Assembly: GCA_963723235.1 (NCBI GenBank)
Contig: CAVRPV010000020.1
Span: forward strand, 43,413-107,412
Length of the DNA: 64,000 bases
Origin: CAIRTM01 sp963723235
GTDB lineage: Bacteria; Desulfobacterota; WTBG01; CAIYCZ01; CAIRTM01
Direction: 5' to 3'
A program made the position numbers and the translations under genes. Of the stretch, positions 8,942 to 19,309 are shown piece after piece. Every line of letters begins with the position of its first letter. The stretch's first letter is position 1. The notes under the pieces are model-generated. The model was not told the origin of the DNA. It did not search any database and saw only the letters and a list, made by a program, of their open reading frames with translations.

Positions 8942-10760
8942 ATGCTCCTGCCCCGAAAAAAATACTTATTCACGCTGCTGTTACTTCTACTGCTTACCGT
9001 TCATTCATTTCTGATGAACGGCTACTACTCCTCGCATCGCTATCTGACGGTTGCGACGTATTTCTCTTCAATCAGGAACCAGATTGACCCGGAACTGTTC
9101 AAAAACTCCATTTATATTCAAGCGGTAAATAGAAACAACCTGCGTATCGGCATATTCTATGATGTCCTGCCATATGTGCTCAAGCACATTGATCTGGAAA
9201 CATTTGCGCTGCTGCATACCGCGGCAAGCCTGTTTTTTATGCTTGCCGGCATATATGCCCTTGCAATCACGCTTACGCGTTCACGCTCCACTGCCATCGT
9301 TGCCACGCTTCTCTACACAACACAACTCAACAACTGGACTCTGGGATCCCCCGCTCCATATCTCAATTTTTTCCACCACGGACTGCCATACACCTATCCA
9401 CTCATTGTCTGGTCAATGCTGTTTTTTTTCCGCAGCCGTTACTGCATCGCCCTTCTGCTCACCGGCCTAAGCTACAATTTCCATCCCATGTGTACTCTGT
9501 TTCTTCTGTGCGCGTACTGTCTGTATGGATTGCTGAACCTTAAGAAATTTCCCCTCACGTTGATCATGCTCTGTCTGCTCGCCTTTGTGCTGCCGGCCCT
9601 GCCCGGAATAGCAAAAACAATCAGTTATATGGGCACAGGCGGCCAGGGTGAGCTGTGGCTTGAAGGAGTGCGCTGGGTTGCCGGGTATACCTGCAATCCG
9701 TCTACCTGGACACGCCGGCAACTACTGCATGCAGGACTGTTCCTGATTCTCGCCTGCGCATCCCTGTTTGCATTCCCAAGACGCACCTTTCGCCGAACTG
9801 TGATGATATTCTGGAGCGCGGTCGCGCTCATGTGCCTGGCAGGCACGATTTTTGCCGATTTCATTCCAATACCCTTTATCATCAAACTGAGCCTGTGGCG
9901 CAGCACGGTCATGTATCTCTTTCTTGCCATCATCTTCATTGCCTGGGCCTGTCTGCATATTGCCCGTCGTTCCCGCACGCACGCTCTTCTGGCCGCCACG
10001 ATGATACTGCTGCTCACAGGTTATCTACCAGAACTACCGCAATTTTATTGTGCACTACTTCTTCCCGTTTTTATCTACACTCTGTTTGCGGGGCAAACCG
10101 CCACCGTCTGCAAACGCGGTGCAATCCTTGCAGGGACTACCCTGGCCCTGCATGTATTTCGCGGCCTTCATTTCCCTGCCAACCACTGCATGGCTAGAGC
10201 TCTTTATAAGCTCGGCACTCCTTATTATAATTATCAATGTACCAACATACGTACCCAGGGCAAGAACGCTGCTGCCGTGGGCACTTGGACTGCTGATATT
10301 TGACGCTGCCGTGCTGACAGCCCAGGGAGGACCAAAAATTTATTACCATGGCCGTTTGCAGGGAAAACTTGACCCCTGGGCCGACGTACAATTTGTCGCA
10401 CGCGACATATCAGACACGGACGACCTGTTTATTGTACCACCGCTTAACAATGACTTTTACCACTATTCTCTACGCGCGGTTCTTGGTGACTGGGCAGAAG
10501 GGTCAACCCTGCTCTACCTTGATAACCGCTTTACAGAAGAGTGGTTTGAACGCATGAATGACCTTGGATGGACCAAACCCTACAATGCCGAAGCAGGGTT
10601 TAACAGTCTCACGACCGCCGACATTATCCGGACTGCCCGCAAGTACGGTGCCGTGTTTGTGGTGACCGAAAAACCAAAGGAGTTTGATCTGCCGAAGGCC
10701 TATGAAAACAGCCGCTTCATTCTGTACCGCTTCGACGACGCCGACAGCAGCAATCAATAA
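8942..10760 (+). CDS. Large multi-pass membrane protein (GT-C-like), with apparent frameshift
   Basis: Starts at ATG 8942 behind AGGAT. The first about 410 residues contain some ten or more hydrophobic helices, preceded by a lumenal-type loop with the segment YLTVATYFSSIRNQIDPE; the last about 170 residues (IYYHGRLQGKLDPWADVQF to the end) look like a soluble periplasmic domain. This plan resembles uncharacterised GT-C fold proteins. The frame breaks between AGTTLA and MYFAAFISLP near 10146-10152: one extra base restores 605 residues. The break sits in a CAGGG-ACTA-CCCTG inverted repeat. Its stop overlaps the stop of the convergent gene at 10754 by seven bases. Specific function unknown. Confidence 0.75.
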
Positions 10761-12670
10761 CCGTTATAAATGGTGAGTGTTTCGGGAGGATTTTTAATCT
10801 TTATAAAACCGACAGGATCGTCTCCGATCATCACGCGCTCAAGCTGCGCCCCACTGTCGGTCACGAGAAACTGCATCCAATGATACGAAATAATTACTTC
10901 ATCGTCCTCAGCCCGCACGTTTGAAAGCTCTATGCGGTTATAATCAGCCTGCACAGTACCGCTTCCTTTAAGAAAAAAAGACGCCTTGCGCAGCACTTCA
11001 TAGATAGTAAACTTATCAATAACTCCAATCGGACGAAAATAACCCGGAAAAGAATCGAACACCTTCCGGGACTCGTCAAACCAACATACAATCCAGCGCA
11101 CATTAAAAAGATCAAAAGCAGCCTGCAGTTCATTTGACGAATAGTCACCAACCGGCCGGTCAAACAGCACGCCCCGGGTAAAACTCGCAAAGCTATGTTT
11201 GATCGGATACATGGGGCGCGGCCCGCAAAGATATTCACGCTTGAGAAATGCCGGAAACAACCCCGGCAGATGCGTCCCATAATATGCCTCGCGTTCAAAA
11301 AAACCTGGCCGGTTAATTGCCTCAGAATCCTCGATCAGAATCCGACCATCCCGGTTGGTATGCCGGGCAAGAAATTCAGTCAGTTCACTAATCGGAGTCG
11401 GCATGCTGCACGTAAATCGATAATAATCATTCCGGATGATAATTCCAAAAGGGCGCAGCACCGGTTGGTAGGCAAGTACGCATAAGAGAGCAAAAATCAC
11501 AATCTGAACAAAACGGGAACGCACCTGCCCGAAAGCCTGCATACACACGCACAGTGATACGCCTGCAGGAATCAACAGAAGTGCGTTCAGAGCAAGTGCA
11601 AAGCGCTGAGGCTGAAGCTGTGCAAAGAACTGAGTATGGGAGCCGTAAAACGTTACCAGAAAAATAAAAGCTGCCCCGCTGCCGAAAGCCACCGCAAGCC
11701 GGCGCCTACCTTCTCTCCACCACATCAGGCAACCCGCAGCTCCAAGCAGCAGGAGGGCCGCATCAACAAACGTACTGTTCAATGCCGGTATACTATGCAA
11801 AAGACTGCGGCGCTGTCCGAAGTAGACATTAAACGGTTCAAGCATATTCTTAATCTGCAACGCAAACTCATAGTGCTCCGGGTTCGTAGTCTTATCGTTA
11901 AAAAAATCAAACACCGGAACAAGCCAGAAAATATTCGCAGCAGCCACAAAAAGCGGCACTATGGCAATCAACAGGTTCCTGCTTTTGCTGTTACAAGATA
12001 GGTACAATACATACAAAACCCCGACCGGGATGAAAATGTGCACCGGAGAGAGGATATGATTCAAAAAAAGAAGACTCGAACAAAAAACCACAAAAAAATA
12101 CCGCAACGGGGAAAAAGACACAGCCATGAGTCGGTATATAAGCGACAGAACATAGATTGAAAAAAAACACATGAGAAGATAGGCCACCATGCCCCACAGA
12201 ACAAAATCCTTGGGAAGCGAAAGGTAAAAGAAGAGAAACGACAGGGACGCACTGCAAAGAGCCTGTGCCCGGCTAAACTCAAAATTGCGTGCGGCAGCAT
12301 ATATCAGAAGCGGGAAAAAAAACAAAAGCCCAAGAAGATATCCTTTAAAGGCCCGGGCGGTTCCCACAAGCGGAGCGAAAGCCATTACAAACAACTCCCA
12401 GGCCTTATTATCGGCATTCGCAAGCGCGCAACTCGGATATCCGGCCAGAAGGTACGGGTCATACCCCCAGCAGCGACCCCAACCGCTCCAAAACGTACGG
12501 GCCGCAAGCGCGTTTGAATAATGCAGGGCATAATCGTCAGAATATACCGGCTCGTTCGAAACCATGTCACGCGGCGTCAAAAACACAAGGCTCATAGCGA
12601 AGCAGACCCCGACAAGCAAAATCAACGCTATAGTTACCGTACTTTTATGAAGCATGTCATCACTATACAT
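10754..12670 (-). CDS. Large multi-pass membrane protein with periplasmic C-terminal domain (GT-C/YfhO-like)
   Basis: A 638-residue protein with an N-terminal helix, then a first loop with YSDDYALHYSNALAARTFWS of the kind seen in GT-C glycosyltransferases (an acidic motif early in loop 1), a dozen or so hydrophobic helices, and a soluble C-terminal part from about residue 430 containing DGRILIEDSEAINRPG and DLFNVRWIVCWFDES. The pattern of the late 'LFNVRWIV' segment is common in YfhO-like and related membrane proteins. The start is uncertain: ATG at 12670 or the ATG five codons later, neither with a clear ribosome site. It follows the TPR lipoprotein gene on the same strand with 37 bases between. 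Likely part of surface glycan assembly; substrate unknown. Confidence 0.75.
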   Translation of the reverse strand: MYSDDMLHKSTVTIALILLVGVCFAMSLVFLTPRDMVSNEPVYSDDYALHYSNALAARTFWSGWGRCWGYDPYLLAGYPSCALANADNKAWELFVMAFAPLVGTARAFKGYLLGLLFFFPLLIYAAARNFEFSRAQALCSASLSFLFFYLSLPKDFVLWGMVAYLLMCFFSIYVLSLIYRLMAVSFSPLRYFFVVFCSSLLFLNHILSPVHIFIPVGVLYVLYLSCNSKSRNLLIAIVPLFVAAANIFWLVPVFDFFNDKTTNPEHYEFALQIKNMLEPFNVYFGQRRSLLHSIPALNSTFVDAALLLLGAAGCLMWWREGRRRLAVAFGSGAAFIFLVTFYGSHTQFFAQLQPQRFALALNALLLIPAGVSLCVCMQAFGQVRSRFVQIVIFALLCVLAYQPVLRPFGIIIRNDYYRFTCSMPTPISELTEFLARHTNRDGRILIEDSEAINRPGFFEREAYYGTHLPGLFPAFLKREYLCGPRPMYPIKHSFASFTRGVLFDRPVGDYSSNELQAAFDLFNVRWIVCWFDESRKVFDSFPGYFRPIGVIDKFTIYEVLRKASFFLKGSGTVQADYNRIELSNVRAEDDEVIISYHWMQFLVTDSGAQLERVMIGDDPVGFIKIKNPPETLTIYNGY

Positions 12671-12707
12671 CTATTCGGATCAATTTTTGATTGGCCAGCG
12701 TTGCTGC

Positions 12708-14214
12708 TCAACCGCCCTCAGGGGAAGCAGCAATCTTACTCGCGAGGTCTGCCTGCAATGCAAGAACATCAGGATCGTTCGGACTCTTGGTTAAAAATTC
12801 ATCAGTCATGCGTTTCAGATCAGCGAGGTATCCTCTTTCAAAATATAGCTTCGAAATTTCCAACAAAGCGGGCTTGTAGGACGGCTTTTTTCTCAAACAT
12901 TCCTTAAAAGACTGCTCGGCATTGGCCGTTTTCGGCACGTGCCATATGAGCCAGACCTATATAATAATCATAGTCCGGGTTCTCCATATCCTCAGAGCCA
13001 AGTGCACGCAATTCAGATATTGCCAGAAGAGTCCGCCCCTCATCAAGCGATATACGGGCGAGTATAAACCGTGCGAAGTTGTTGTTCTTGTCGAGATCAA
13101 GAATCCAGCGCGCAACACCCTTGGCCATCTCCCTATTATTACTCCCGTAATAAAGCCGGGCCAAAATATTCATAAATTCCATCTGGAGGTCAAGGGCTTC
13201 TTCTTTTTCAATCCGGCTCAAAACATCCTTGGCAACCTGAATGGCATCGTTGTAACGATTCGTTTTTTCATATACATCAATCAAACAACGTGAAAAGTCA
13301 AAATAGCCTGACCCCTGTTCTAAACCTGCGCGGATGGCCTCCTCAGCGTCTGCAAACTGCCCGTAGTGTACGTAAAAATTTATCAGTGCGAGTTTATAGC
13401 GAATCTGCTGTCCATCGGCGGCAATTAAAGAAACAAGCAGCTGTCTCTCATCTTCTTTACTGCCGGATCTACGCATAAGAGTAAGCAGTTGCTCTATGTC
13501 CTGAGTGCTGTCCGGTTGCAGTTCCAATACCTTTCTGTAAATCCTTACCGCTGCTTGATAATCGTTAAGGGCAACATATTTATCAGCGAGCAAACGCATA
13601 ACAAAAAACCAGTCCTCAATAGCAATGGCATGTTCCGTTAAAATCAGCTCCGCCTTCTCAAGGTTATCATTTAAAATATGAAATTCCGCCAGCAAAGCGA
13701 ATGCCTGATCGCTATATTGCTTCTCGTCCAACAGTGGTTGCAGAATGCTATCAACCTTAGCCCAAAACTTCAACTTGCGGGATCGAAGACGTATACGTAC
13801 ATCCAAAAAACGAGCTCGGGCATTGCCGGGATCCTTCTCCAACATGAGACGAGTTCTCTGTATTCCATTACCCCATTTTCCGCACCTCAAAAATGCCTCT
13901 GCAGCCTTCAGCGACAAATCATCATTGGGGTCACCAAGCAATAGCGCCTCTTCAAAAGTAAACGCGGCAGATTCATAATTCTTCAACTCATACTGGCACA
14001 TACCATACAAAATGCTCGCGTCTAAATAATTTGGATCAAATGCAAGCGCGAAATCAATTTGGCCAAGCGCTTCCTTATACTGCTGTCCTTCATAAAGCTC
14101 CAAGGCCTTTTCATAGTACGCCTTTTTGCGATAGTCTTTAATCTGCTCACATCCGGGAACGAAAAAAAGTACCTGGCCGGCAATCATAATCAGCATAACA
14201 AAGCGAAGAAGCAT
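12708..14214 (-). CDS. TPR-repeat lipoprotein, with apparent frameshift
   Basis: Start ATG at 14214, eight bases after GGAG. The N-terminus is a lipoprotein signal ending in FVPGC, so the mature protein is lipid-anchored. The rest is a superhelix of tetratricopeptide-like repeats (for example YEKALELYEGQQYKEALGQI and later pairs of helices to the end). The frame breaks near 12925-12930 between ARAENG and NAEQSFKECL; removing one base (an extra C after GAAAACGGC) gives 501 residues. A GCCG-AAAA-CGGC hairpin directly precedes the extra base. It likely scaffolds a periplasmic or outer-membrane assembly, perhaps together with the GT-C protein encoded downstream; no enzymatic motif is visible. Confidence 0.8.
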
Positions 14215-14528
14215 ACACTGCACTCCTGTAAAAAGTTGTTACCAAGGTAGGTATCAATATATAGAGTTATATTATCTGTTGCCTAAAGTGTCAATACATG
14301 TTAAACATGCACAGTCGGTGAAACACACAATACCGCAACAGTCAGGCAGGCTACAAATGCCGATTTTGCTTGTGTTGCTTAAAAACGGCACTAAAAAATG
14401 GCTGAGCTGTTGCAAAACGTCTGACAACAGAGACAATGCAACCACAATCAAAACCGCTTGCATGGCCTCGCATCTTTTAAACTGAAAATGGTTCGCAGAA
14501 CAGACCAATAATCTAAAAGGAGACCACC
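14215..14528. other. Divergent intergenic region with a small inverted repeat
   Basis: Lies between the divergent TPR lipoprotein and ATC-hydrolase-like genes, so it must hold both promoters. The only structure noted is CATGTT-A-AACATG at 14297-14309, a possible operator. Open frames here have no plausible protein features. Confidence 0.4.
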
Positions 14529-14969
14529 ATGAATCCGATGGAAATGTTTAAGAAAAAATTTGAAACCTATAAAAGCATCATGGATAAGGACGGTGAGCAG
14601 AAAGCCTGGGACACCCTGATGGAGGGCTACGCAGAGCGTCAAAAAAAGAACATGGGCCCGTTCATTGACAACAGCACCCTGGCTGAAGGTTTTACCAAGG
14701 CAATTCCGGCCTATAAAATGCTCGGCATGGACATGGCTGTGGTTGATATCTCCAACAACAATATGGATGCAGTGGTTGAAGTCCAGCGTGTATGCCCGGT
14801 GCAGGAGATGGCCAGGGAGTTTGGATTTTCAAAACCCTGTAAAGTAATTTGTGAAATGGATGTACAGGCGACCAAGGATGCCTTCGAGGGCATGCGGGGC
14901 GGAATTATCGCCGCAATTGCCGACGGTGACTGCGTATGCCTGTTCAAATACGAACGCGCAAAGAAGTAG
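14529..14969 (+). CDS. L-2-amino-thiazoline-4-carboxylate hydrolase-like small protein
   Basis: 146 residues starting at ATG 14529 with GGAG nine bases upstream. The layout (N-terminal helices with MFKKKFETYKSIMDKDGEQKA, then YKMLGMDMAVVDISNN, CPVQEMAREFG and the Cys-rich end GFSKPCKVICEMDVQ ... DGDCVCLFKY) is that of the ATC-hydrolase-like family, common as multiple copies in anaerobic proteobacteria where most members have no known substrate. The characterised founder hydrolyses a thiazoline to a cysteine derivative; here that activity is only inferred by family. The gene stands alone with its own terminator directly downstream. Confidence 0.75.
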   Translation: MNPMEMFKKKFETYKSIMDKDGEQKAWDTLMEGYAERQKKNMGPFIDNSTLAEGFTKAIPAYKMLGMDMAVVDISNNNMDAVVEVQRVCPVQEMAREFGFSKPCKVICEMDVQATKDAFEGMRGGIIAAIADGDCVCLFKYERAKK

Positions 14970-14976
14970 CTGACAG

Positions 14977-15014
14977 CGCCCGGCTGTTGCAGCGCTCACG
15001 GCCGGGCGTTTTTT
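14977..15014 (+). terminator. Intrinsic terminator after the ATC-hydrolase-like gene
   Basis: CGCCCGGC (14977-14984) pairs with GCCGGGCG (15001-15008), followed by six T residues. It ends the plus-strand gene that stops eight bases upstream. Confidence 0.85.
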
Positions 15015-15041
15015 AACATTTCCGCACAATCTCCACGCACA

Positions 15042-15215
15042 TCACTGTTCTTCTTCAGTTCCAGCTTCAGCTTCAGCATACAATTGCACGAGTTCCTCGT
15101 ACGTATCCCGAAGATTTTTTGCAATGCGAGAATAGTTGAAATTAGGATTAGCTCCATGCGCTTTGATAATCTCAACAGTATCACGCAGTGCATTCTGCCG
15201 AACAGCATTCATCAT
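15042..15215 (-). CDS. Small conserved-looking helical protein of unknown function
   Basis: 57 residues starting at ATG 15215, with AAAGGGA just upstream. The sequence is mostly amphipathic helix: MMNAVRQNALRDTVEIIKAH, then NPNFNYSRIAKNLRD and an acidic tail AEAEAGTEEEQ. Composition and ribosome site support a real gene; no family is recognised. It is last in the panE-rlmKL-ycgN-like direction of transcription but separated from the YcgN-like gene by about 95 bases. Confidence 0.55.
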   Translation of the reverse strand: MMNAVRQNALRDTVEIIKAHGANPNFNYSRIAKNLRDTYEELVQLYAEAEAGTEEEQ

Positions 15216-15311
15216 GATTCCCTTTCCGCTGAATACATAAAACGTTTGCCTGTCTCTTTGAACCTGCGACATATAAAAAAATGAAAGCCGGTGCGGTGTT
15301 GCCGAAGATAC

Positions 15312-15767
15312 TCACCTCACCCAGTCAACGACATGCTCCGGCCAGTCCTCACTTTGGACATCCTCTTCGGACACAACCCTGCCGCGAACCGAAATCCCGG
15401 CACTATGCACGGAGCCGGGCTCACCACTCACAAGCGGATGCCAGAATGGCAGTTCCTGCCCCTGGGCCAGCAGACGATAGGCGCATGTTTCAGGCATAAA
15501 ATAAACATCCGTGAGGTTATCCGGCGTAAGCCGGTGACAGGACGGAACCAGGCGCGTGCGCTTCGCATACACACGACAGCGGCAACGTTGCTGATCGAGG
15601 TAGCGGCATACTATGCGCGTATACATCATTTCTCCCGTGTCTTCAAACTCAATCTTATGCAGACAACAGCGCGCGCATCCGTCACAAAGACGCTCCCACT
15701 CCCGGCGGCTCATCCGCCCCAAATCATTTTTCAGCTGTGCCGTTTTAGCAGTCATCGCACGCACCAT
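15312..15767 (-). CDS. YcgN/UPF0260-family cysteine-cluster protein
   Basis: 151 residues. The family signature of spaced cysteines is visible: LCDGCARCCLHK near residues 27-38, CRYLDQQRCRCRVY, LVPSCHRL and MPETCAYRLL followed by ELPFWHPLVSG. The Zn/Fe cluster-binding protein family (YkgJ-type) is widespread in proteobacteria with no established role, though related proteins are often linked to metal or Fe-S handling. The gene lies 36 bases downstream of rlmKL on the same strand, likely co-transcribed. Start ATG at 15767; a second in-frame ATG four codons later is possible. Confidence 0.88.
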   Translation of the reverse strand: MVRAMTAKTAQLKNDLGRMSRREWERLCDGCARCCLHKIEFEDTGEMMYTRIVCRYLDQQRCRCRVYAKRTRLVPSCHRLTPDNLTDVYFMPETCAYRLLAQGQELPFWHPLVSGEPGSVHSAGISVRGRVVSEEDVQSEDWPEHVVDWVR

Positions 15768-15803
15768 TACACATCATTCATGGATACAGGCAGACACCGG
15801 AAT

Positions 15804-18029
15804 TCACTCCCGGACAGCCTCCTGCCCATGTGACACCTCACGGGAGGAACCCTCCGACGGCGCAGCCGAATGCCTGCGCAAAATCCAGCTCTGATGAATG
15901 CGCGGTGTCCGCACAAAGTCCTGAGGTATGGTACGGGCGGTAATATCTTCAACACTGAAAATCCGCTCCAACCTCTCATCCAGCTTGAACCGCCTGGCAT
16001 GTGTTGAAAAAACGATCAAACCGTCCGGCTCAAGCCTGCGGGCGGCTGATTCAAGCAGCCGGCAATGATCGCGCTGCACGTCAAATACCTCCTCCCTCCG
16101 TTTTGTGTTGGAGAATGTCGGCGGCGCTATAAACATGAGGTCAAAATGGTCTGTGCTGGCTGCAAGCCACTGCATGCAGTCCTCCCGCACGAAACGGTGC
16201 TGGTCACCGCCCAGCCCATTCAGGTACAGGTTGCTCTCGGCGCGGGCTAGATACTGCGCTGACTGGTCAACCGTAACGGTGCGCGCGGCACCGCCAAGCG
16301 CAGCATGCACGGTGGCTGTTCCGGTATAGCCGAAAAGATTGAGGAACCGTTTTTGACGGGCCATTTCACCCAGCATAAAGCGCACACTGCGATGGTCAAG
16401 AAAAAGTCCACTGTCAAGATAGTCGCTCAAATTGATTAAAAACCGGCAATTGCCTTCATGCACCTCAAAGAGTCTTCCGTCTTCGGCGTGCTTGCGATAC
16501 TGGGATTTCCCCGTTTGCCGGCGGCGCACTTTTAAAAAAATGTTGCGCGCATCAATCTGAAACACCGCCTCAATATCGCGGCGCACGGTCTCAAGCCGGC
16601 TTTCCGCCTTCCGGGCGTCAACGGATGCAGGAGCGGCATACTCCTGCACATGCACCCATTTATCGTACACGTCTACGGCCACATTGTACTCAGGAATATC
16701 CGCGTCATAGAGACGATAGCAGCTCACACCGCTTTCCTTGAGCCACGATTGCAGCCGTGTGCGATTCTTGCGCAAGCGGTTGGCAAAATCACCTTCACCC
16801 TCAGAGGCAGGACGCGAGCGCAGATAACGCGCGCCGCTGGAAAACTGCTCATCAGTGGTAAGCTCACCGCAGCGCAGCTCACAGGCCAGGGGGCCATTAT
16901 ACAGCGCGTGCGTACTATGAATATTCATACGCAACTCGCGCAGGCATTGCTGGTCAGGGCTCAGGACCGTGCAGCGCCAGCCGGCAAAACGCTCGTGAAA
17001 AATCCTGCCCATAGATCGATACAGATAGCGAACCTGCTGACTGCCGCCATGGCGCTCGCCATAGGGCGGGTTTACCACGATAAAACCGCTGCCTGAGCTG
17101 AAATGATTTTCAAGCTGCGCCAGGCTGCGCCGCTCCACATGTATGCGGTCGCCAAGCCCGGCCCGTTCGCAGTTCGCAAGCGCAGCCCTTACCGGCCCCA
17201 GTCCGGAATCAAAACCGACGAATTTCGGCCAGGGCCTCTCCTGGGCCGCGCGACTTATATCACGGGCTTCAGCCGTCAAATCATCCCACACCGCGGCATT
17301 ATGTCCGCGCCATTTTTGAAAGCCCCAGGCACTGCGGCGCAGCCCGGGAGCAATACCGGCCCACATAAGCGCAGCTTCGATCAGAAGTGTGCCTGAACCA
17401 CACATGGGATCAAGCATGACCGCATCCCTGCCCGCATCAGCCGACCAGCCCGACAGGCGCACAATTGCGGCTGCCAGGGTTTCCTTCAGCGGGGTCGCAC
17501 CGCCCGATACCCGATACCCGCGCTGATGCAGGGACTCCCCGGCCATATCCAGGCATAAACGGGCTGAATTGTTTTCGAGCAGGAGATGCAGCTGAATATC
17601 CGGCCGGGCAGTGTCAATCGAGGGACGCCGGTACTTGCTCTCCATAAACTGATCGACAACCCCGTCCTTGACCCTCAGCGCTGCAAAACGCGAATGATTG
17701 ATGTCTGAACTTTTGACTGTCGCCTCAACGGCAAATGTTTCTCCAATACCGAAATGTTTATTCCAGTCAATCGAGCGCACGCCAGCGTACAGTGCATCGG
17801 TGTCCGGGGCTTCAAACTGAGCGAGCACCATCAAAATACGGCTCGCATACCGCGACCACAGACAGGCCCGGTACGCTGCGGGCATGGCAGACTCAAAAAA
17901 AACCGCGCCCGGTGAGTGCGTAACCTGTCTGCCGCCGCAGGCTTCAATCTCCTGCGCCGTCAACTCCTCAAGCCCTGCCGCGCACATTGCTATAAACTGT
18001 TTGTGTTGTCTAATCATGCTGCCTGCCAT
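15804..18029 (-). CDS. rlmL: Bifunctional 23S rRNA methyltransferase RlmKL
   Basis: Fusion of RlmL (m2G2445) and RlmK (m7G2069), 741 residues, the normal size for gammaproteobacterial-type RlmKL. In order: N-terminal ferredoxin-like/THUMP region, RlmL SAM site LDPMCGSGTLLIEAA near residues 200-215, catalytic NPPYGERHGG, then the RlmK half with FLNLFGYTGTATVHAALGG and MFIAPPTFSN. Start is ATG 18029 (MAGSMIRQ) or the ATG four codons later; the box TGAGGA is close to the first. It follows panE by 28 bases and precedes the YcgN-like gene, a probable three-gene transcript. No frame problem in over 2.2 kb. Confidence 0.93.
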   Translation of the reverse strand: MAGSMIRQHKQFIAMCAAGLEELTAQEIEACGGRQVTHSPGAVFFESAMPAAYRACLWSRYASRILMVLAQFEAPDTDALYAGVRSIDWNKHFGIGETFAVEATVKSSDINHSRFAALRVKDGVVDQFMESKYRRPSIDTARPDIQLHLLLENNSARLCLDMAGESLHQRGYRVSGGATPLKETLAAAIVRLSGWSADAGRDAVMLDPMCGSGTLLIEAALMWAGIAPGLRRSAWGFQKWRGHNAAVWDDLTAEARDISRAAQERPWPKFVGFDSGLGPVRAALANCERAGLGDRIHVERRSLAQLENHFSSGSGFIVVNPPYGERHGGSQQVRYLYRSMGRIFHERFAGWRCTVLSPDQQCLRELRMNIHSTHALYNGPLACELRCGELTTDEQFSSGARYLRSRPASEGEGDFANRLRKNRTRLQSWLKESGVSCYRLYDADIPEYNVAVDVYDKWVHVQEYAAPASVDARKAESRLETVRRDIEAVFQIDARNIFLKVRRRQTGKSQYRKHAEDGRLFEVHEGNCRFLINLSDYLDSGLFLDHRSVRFMLGEMARQKRFLNLFGYTGTATVHAALGGAARTVTVDQSAQYLARAESNLYLNGLGGDQHRFVREDCMQWLAASTDHFDLMFIAPPTFSNTKRREEVFDVQRDHCRLLESAARRLEPDGLIVFSTHARRFKLDERLERIFSVEDITARTIPQDFVRTPRIHQSWILRRHSAAPSEGSSREVSHGQEAVRE

Positions 18030-18057
18030 TGGTCCTCAGAAAAAAAGTGTAATCCGG

Positions 18058-18996
18058 TCAATGCCCCGCAGGCGTTCGGGCGGCAAGCATCTGCCTGGCC
18101 CTGACCAGGTCGGCCAACATGCTGTTAACCGGCACGTCCACGCTCAGGGCAAGGGCCTCGCGCACGACAGCACCGTTCATATAATCAATTTCGGTTCTGC
18201 GCCCGGCGCGTATATCCTGCAGCATTGAACACAGGTTATCCTGCGTTGCCCGGCACACGCTTTCAACGCGGGCAACCTGCTCATCAGGGTCAAAACTGAT
18301 CCCTTTGGCAGCAGCGACCGCTACCCCCTCCTGAACCGCCTGGCGCATGATGCGCCGAATATGTTCGAGCTCCATGATACGCCCGTTGTTGATATTCAGA
18401 ATTGCCGCCAGCGGATTTATGCCGATATTAACAAGCAGCTTGCCCCACAGCAGCGCCTGCATATCATCAACACGTCCGGTGCATATACCAGCCGATTCAA
18501 AAGCATTGAGAAGTTCAATAGCGCACGTGCGTTCCTGCGGCCGTAAAGGGGCTATCGCAGTCTCTCCGCAACCGGCATGCCGTACATGACCGGGGCCCAG
18601 CAATGTAGCGCCATGCGCGGTTGTGCCGGCCAGAACGGGCTGTTCGGGGAAATACTCCGCAAGAAACTCAACATTGCCGATACCGTTTTGCAGCGTAACA
18701 ATAACCGTGTGCGGCCCGACACAACCAGCAGCGGAAACTGCAGCCTGTGCAGTATCAAAAGCCTTTACAAAAAAAATCACATAATCGGCATAACCGATAG
18801 ACGCGGCATTCCCTGTAATGGAAATACCGTCAACCGCATGGGTACCGGTACTGTTTTCAAGCGTTATGCCATGGCGAATGATGGCCGCCACGGACGCATC
18901 ATTCCTCGCAAGCAGGCATATATCCAGACCGGCCCGGCGCAACAGGGCCGCAAACAGGCATCCCATGGCCCCGGCGCCGACGAGTACGATTTTCAT
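18058..18996 (-). CDS. panE: 2-dehydropantoate 2-reductase
   Basis: NADPH-dependent reduction of ketopantoate to pantoate in coenzyme A synthesis; 312 residues, the family length. Dinucleotide-binding GAGAMGCLFAALL at residues 7-19, VKAFDT near 92-97, TLQNGIGN and the catalytic-helix LLWGKLLVNIGINPLAA with the Lys and Asn of the family, and DYMNGAVV near the end. Other members reduce different 2-keto acids, so strict pantoate specificity is inferred. First gene of panE-rlmKL-ycgN-like. Confidence 0.9.
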   Translation of the reverse strand: MKIVLVGAGAMGCLFAALLRRAGLDICLLARNDASVAAIIRHGITLENSTGTHAVDGISITGNAASIGYADYVIFFVKAFDTAQAAVSAAGCVGPHTVIVTLQNGIGNVEFLAEYFPEQPVLAGTTAHGATLLGPGHVRHAGCGETAIAPLRPQERTCAIELLNAFESAGICTGRVDDMQALLWGKLLVNIGINPLAAILNINNGRIMELEHIRRIMRQAVQEGVAVAAAKGISFDPDEQVARVESVCRATQDNLCSMLQDIRAGRRTEIDYMNGAVVREALALSVDVPVNSMLADLVRARQMLAARTPAGH

Positions 18997-19202
18997 AAGA
19001 CACCACTCTTAAAAATCCGGGCTCCTTTCACCCGCTGGCAGCCTCGAAGGTATGGCCCCGCACGGTACATCTCATCCATTTCCAGCACGGGGCTGATCGG
19101 CCTGCTGACAAACGATATCAGAAAACAATCCGCATTACAATGCGTGTGTCGGCAAACAGTGCCACGAGCCCGTTTCCATTGGCCGTTATGACAAAAAAAC
19201 GC

Positions 19203-19231
19203 TTGACAATCTAAGCATATAACGATACTGT
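19203..19231 (+). promoter_or_regulatory. Candidate sigma70-type promoter of the redox operon
   Basis: TTGACA at 19203-19208 and TACTGT at 19226-19231 with a 17-base spacer, about 75 bases before the first start codon of the four-gene operon. The -35 is perfect, the -10 weak. The remaining sequence of the 313-base gap between panE and this operon shows nothing else recognisable. Confidence 0.5.
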
Positions 19232-19309
19232 TGGCGCTTTAAAATAACCACCACATCAACCCGGCTGTAGCAGATGTGTGTGCAACCCTAACTGACAGGA
19301 GACCAAACG

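Noticed and set aside
18577..19191. Long plus-strand frame overlapping panE
   Set aside because: Opposite strand of an intact panE gene, no protein features.
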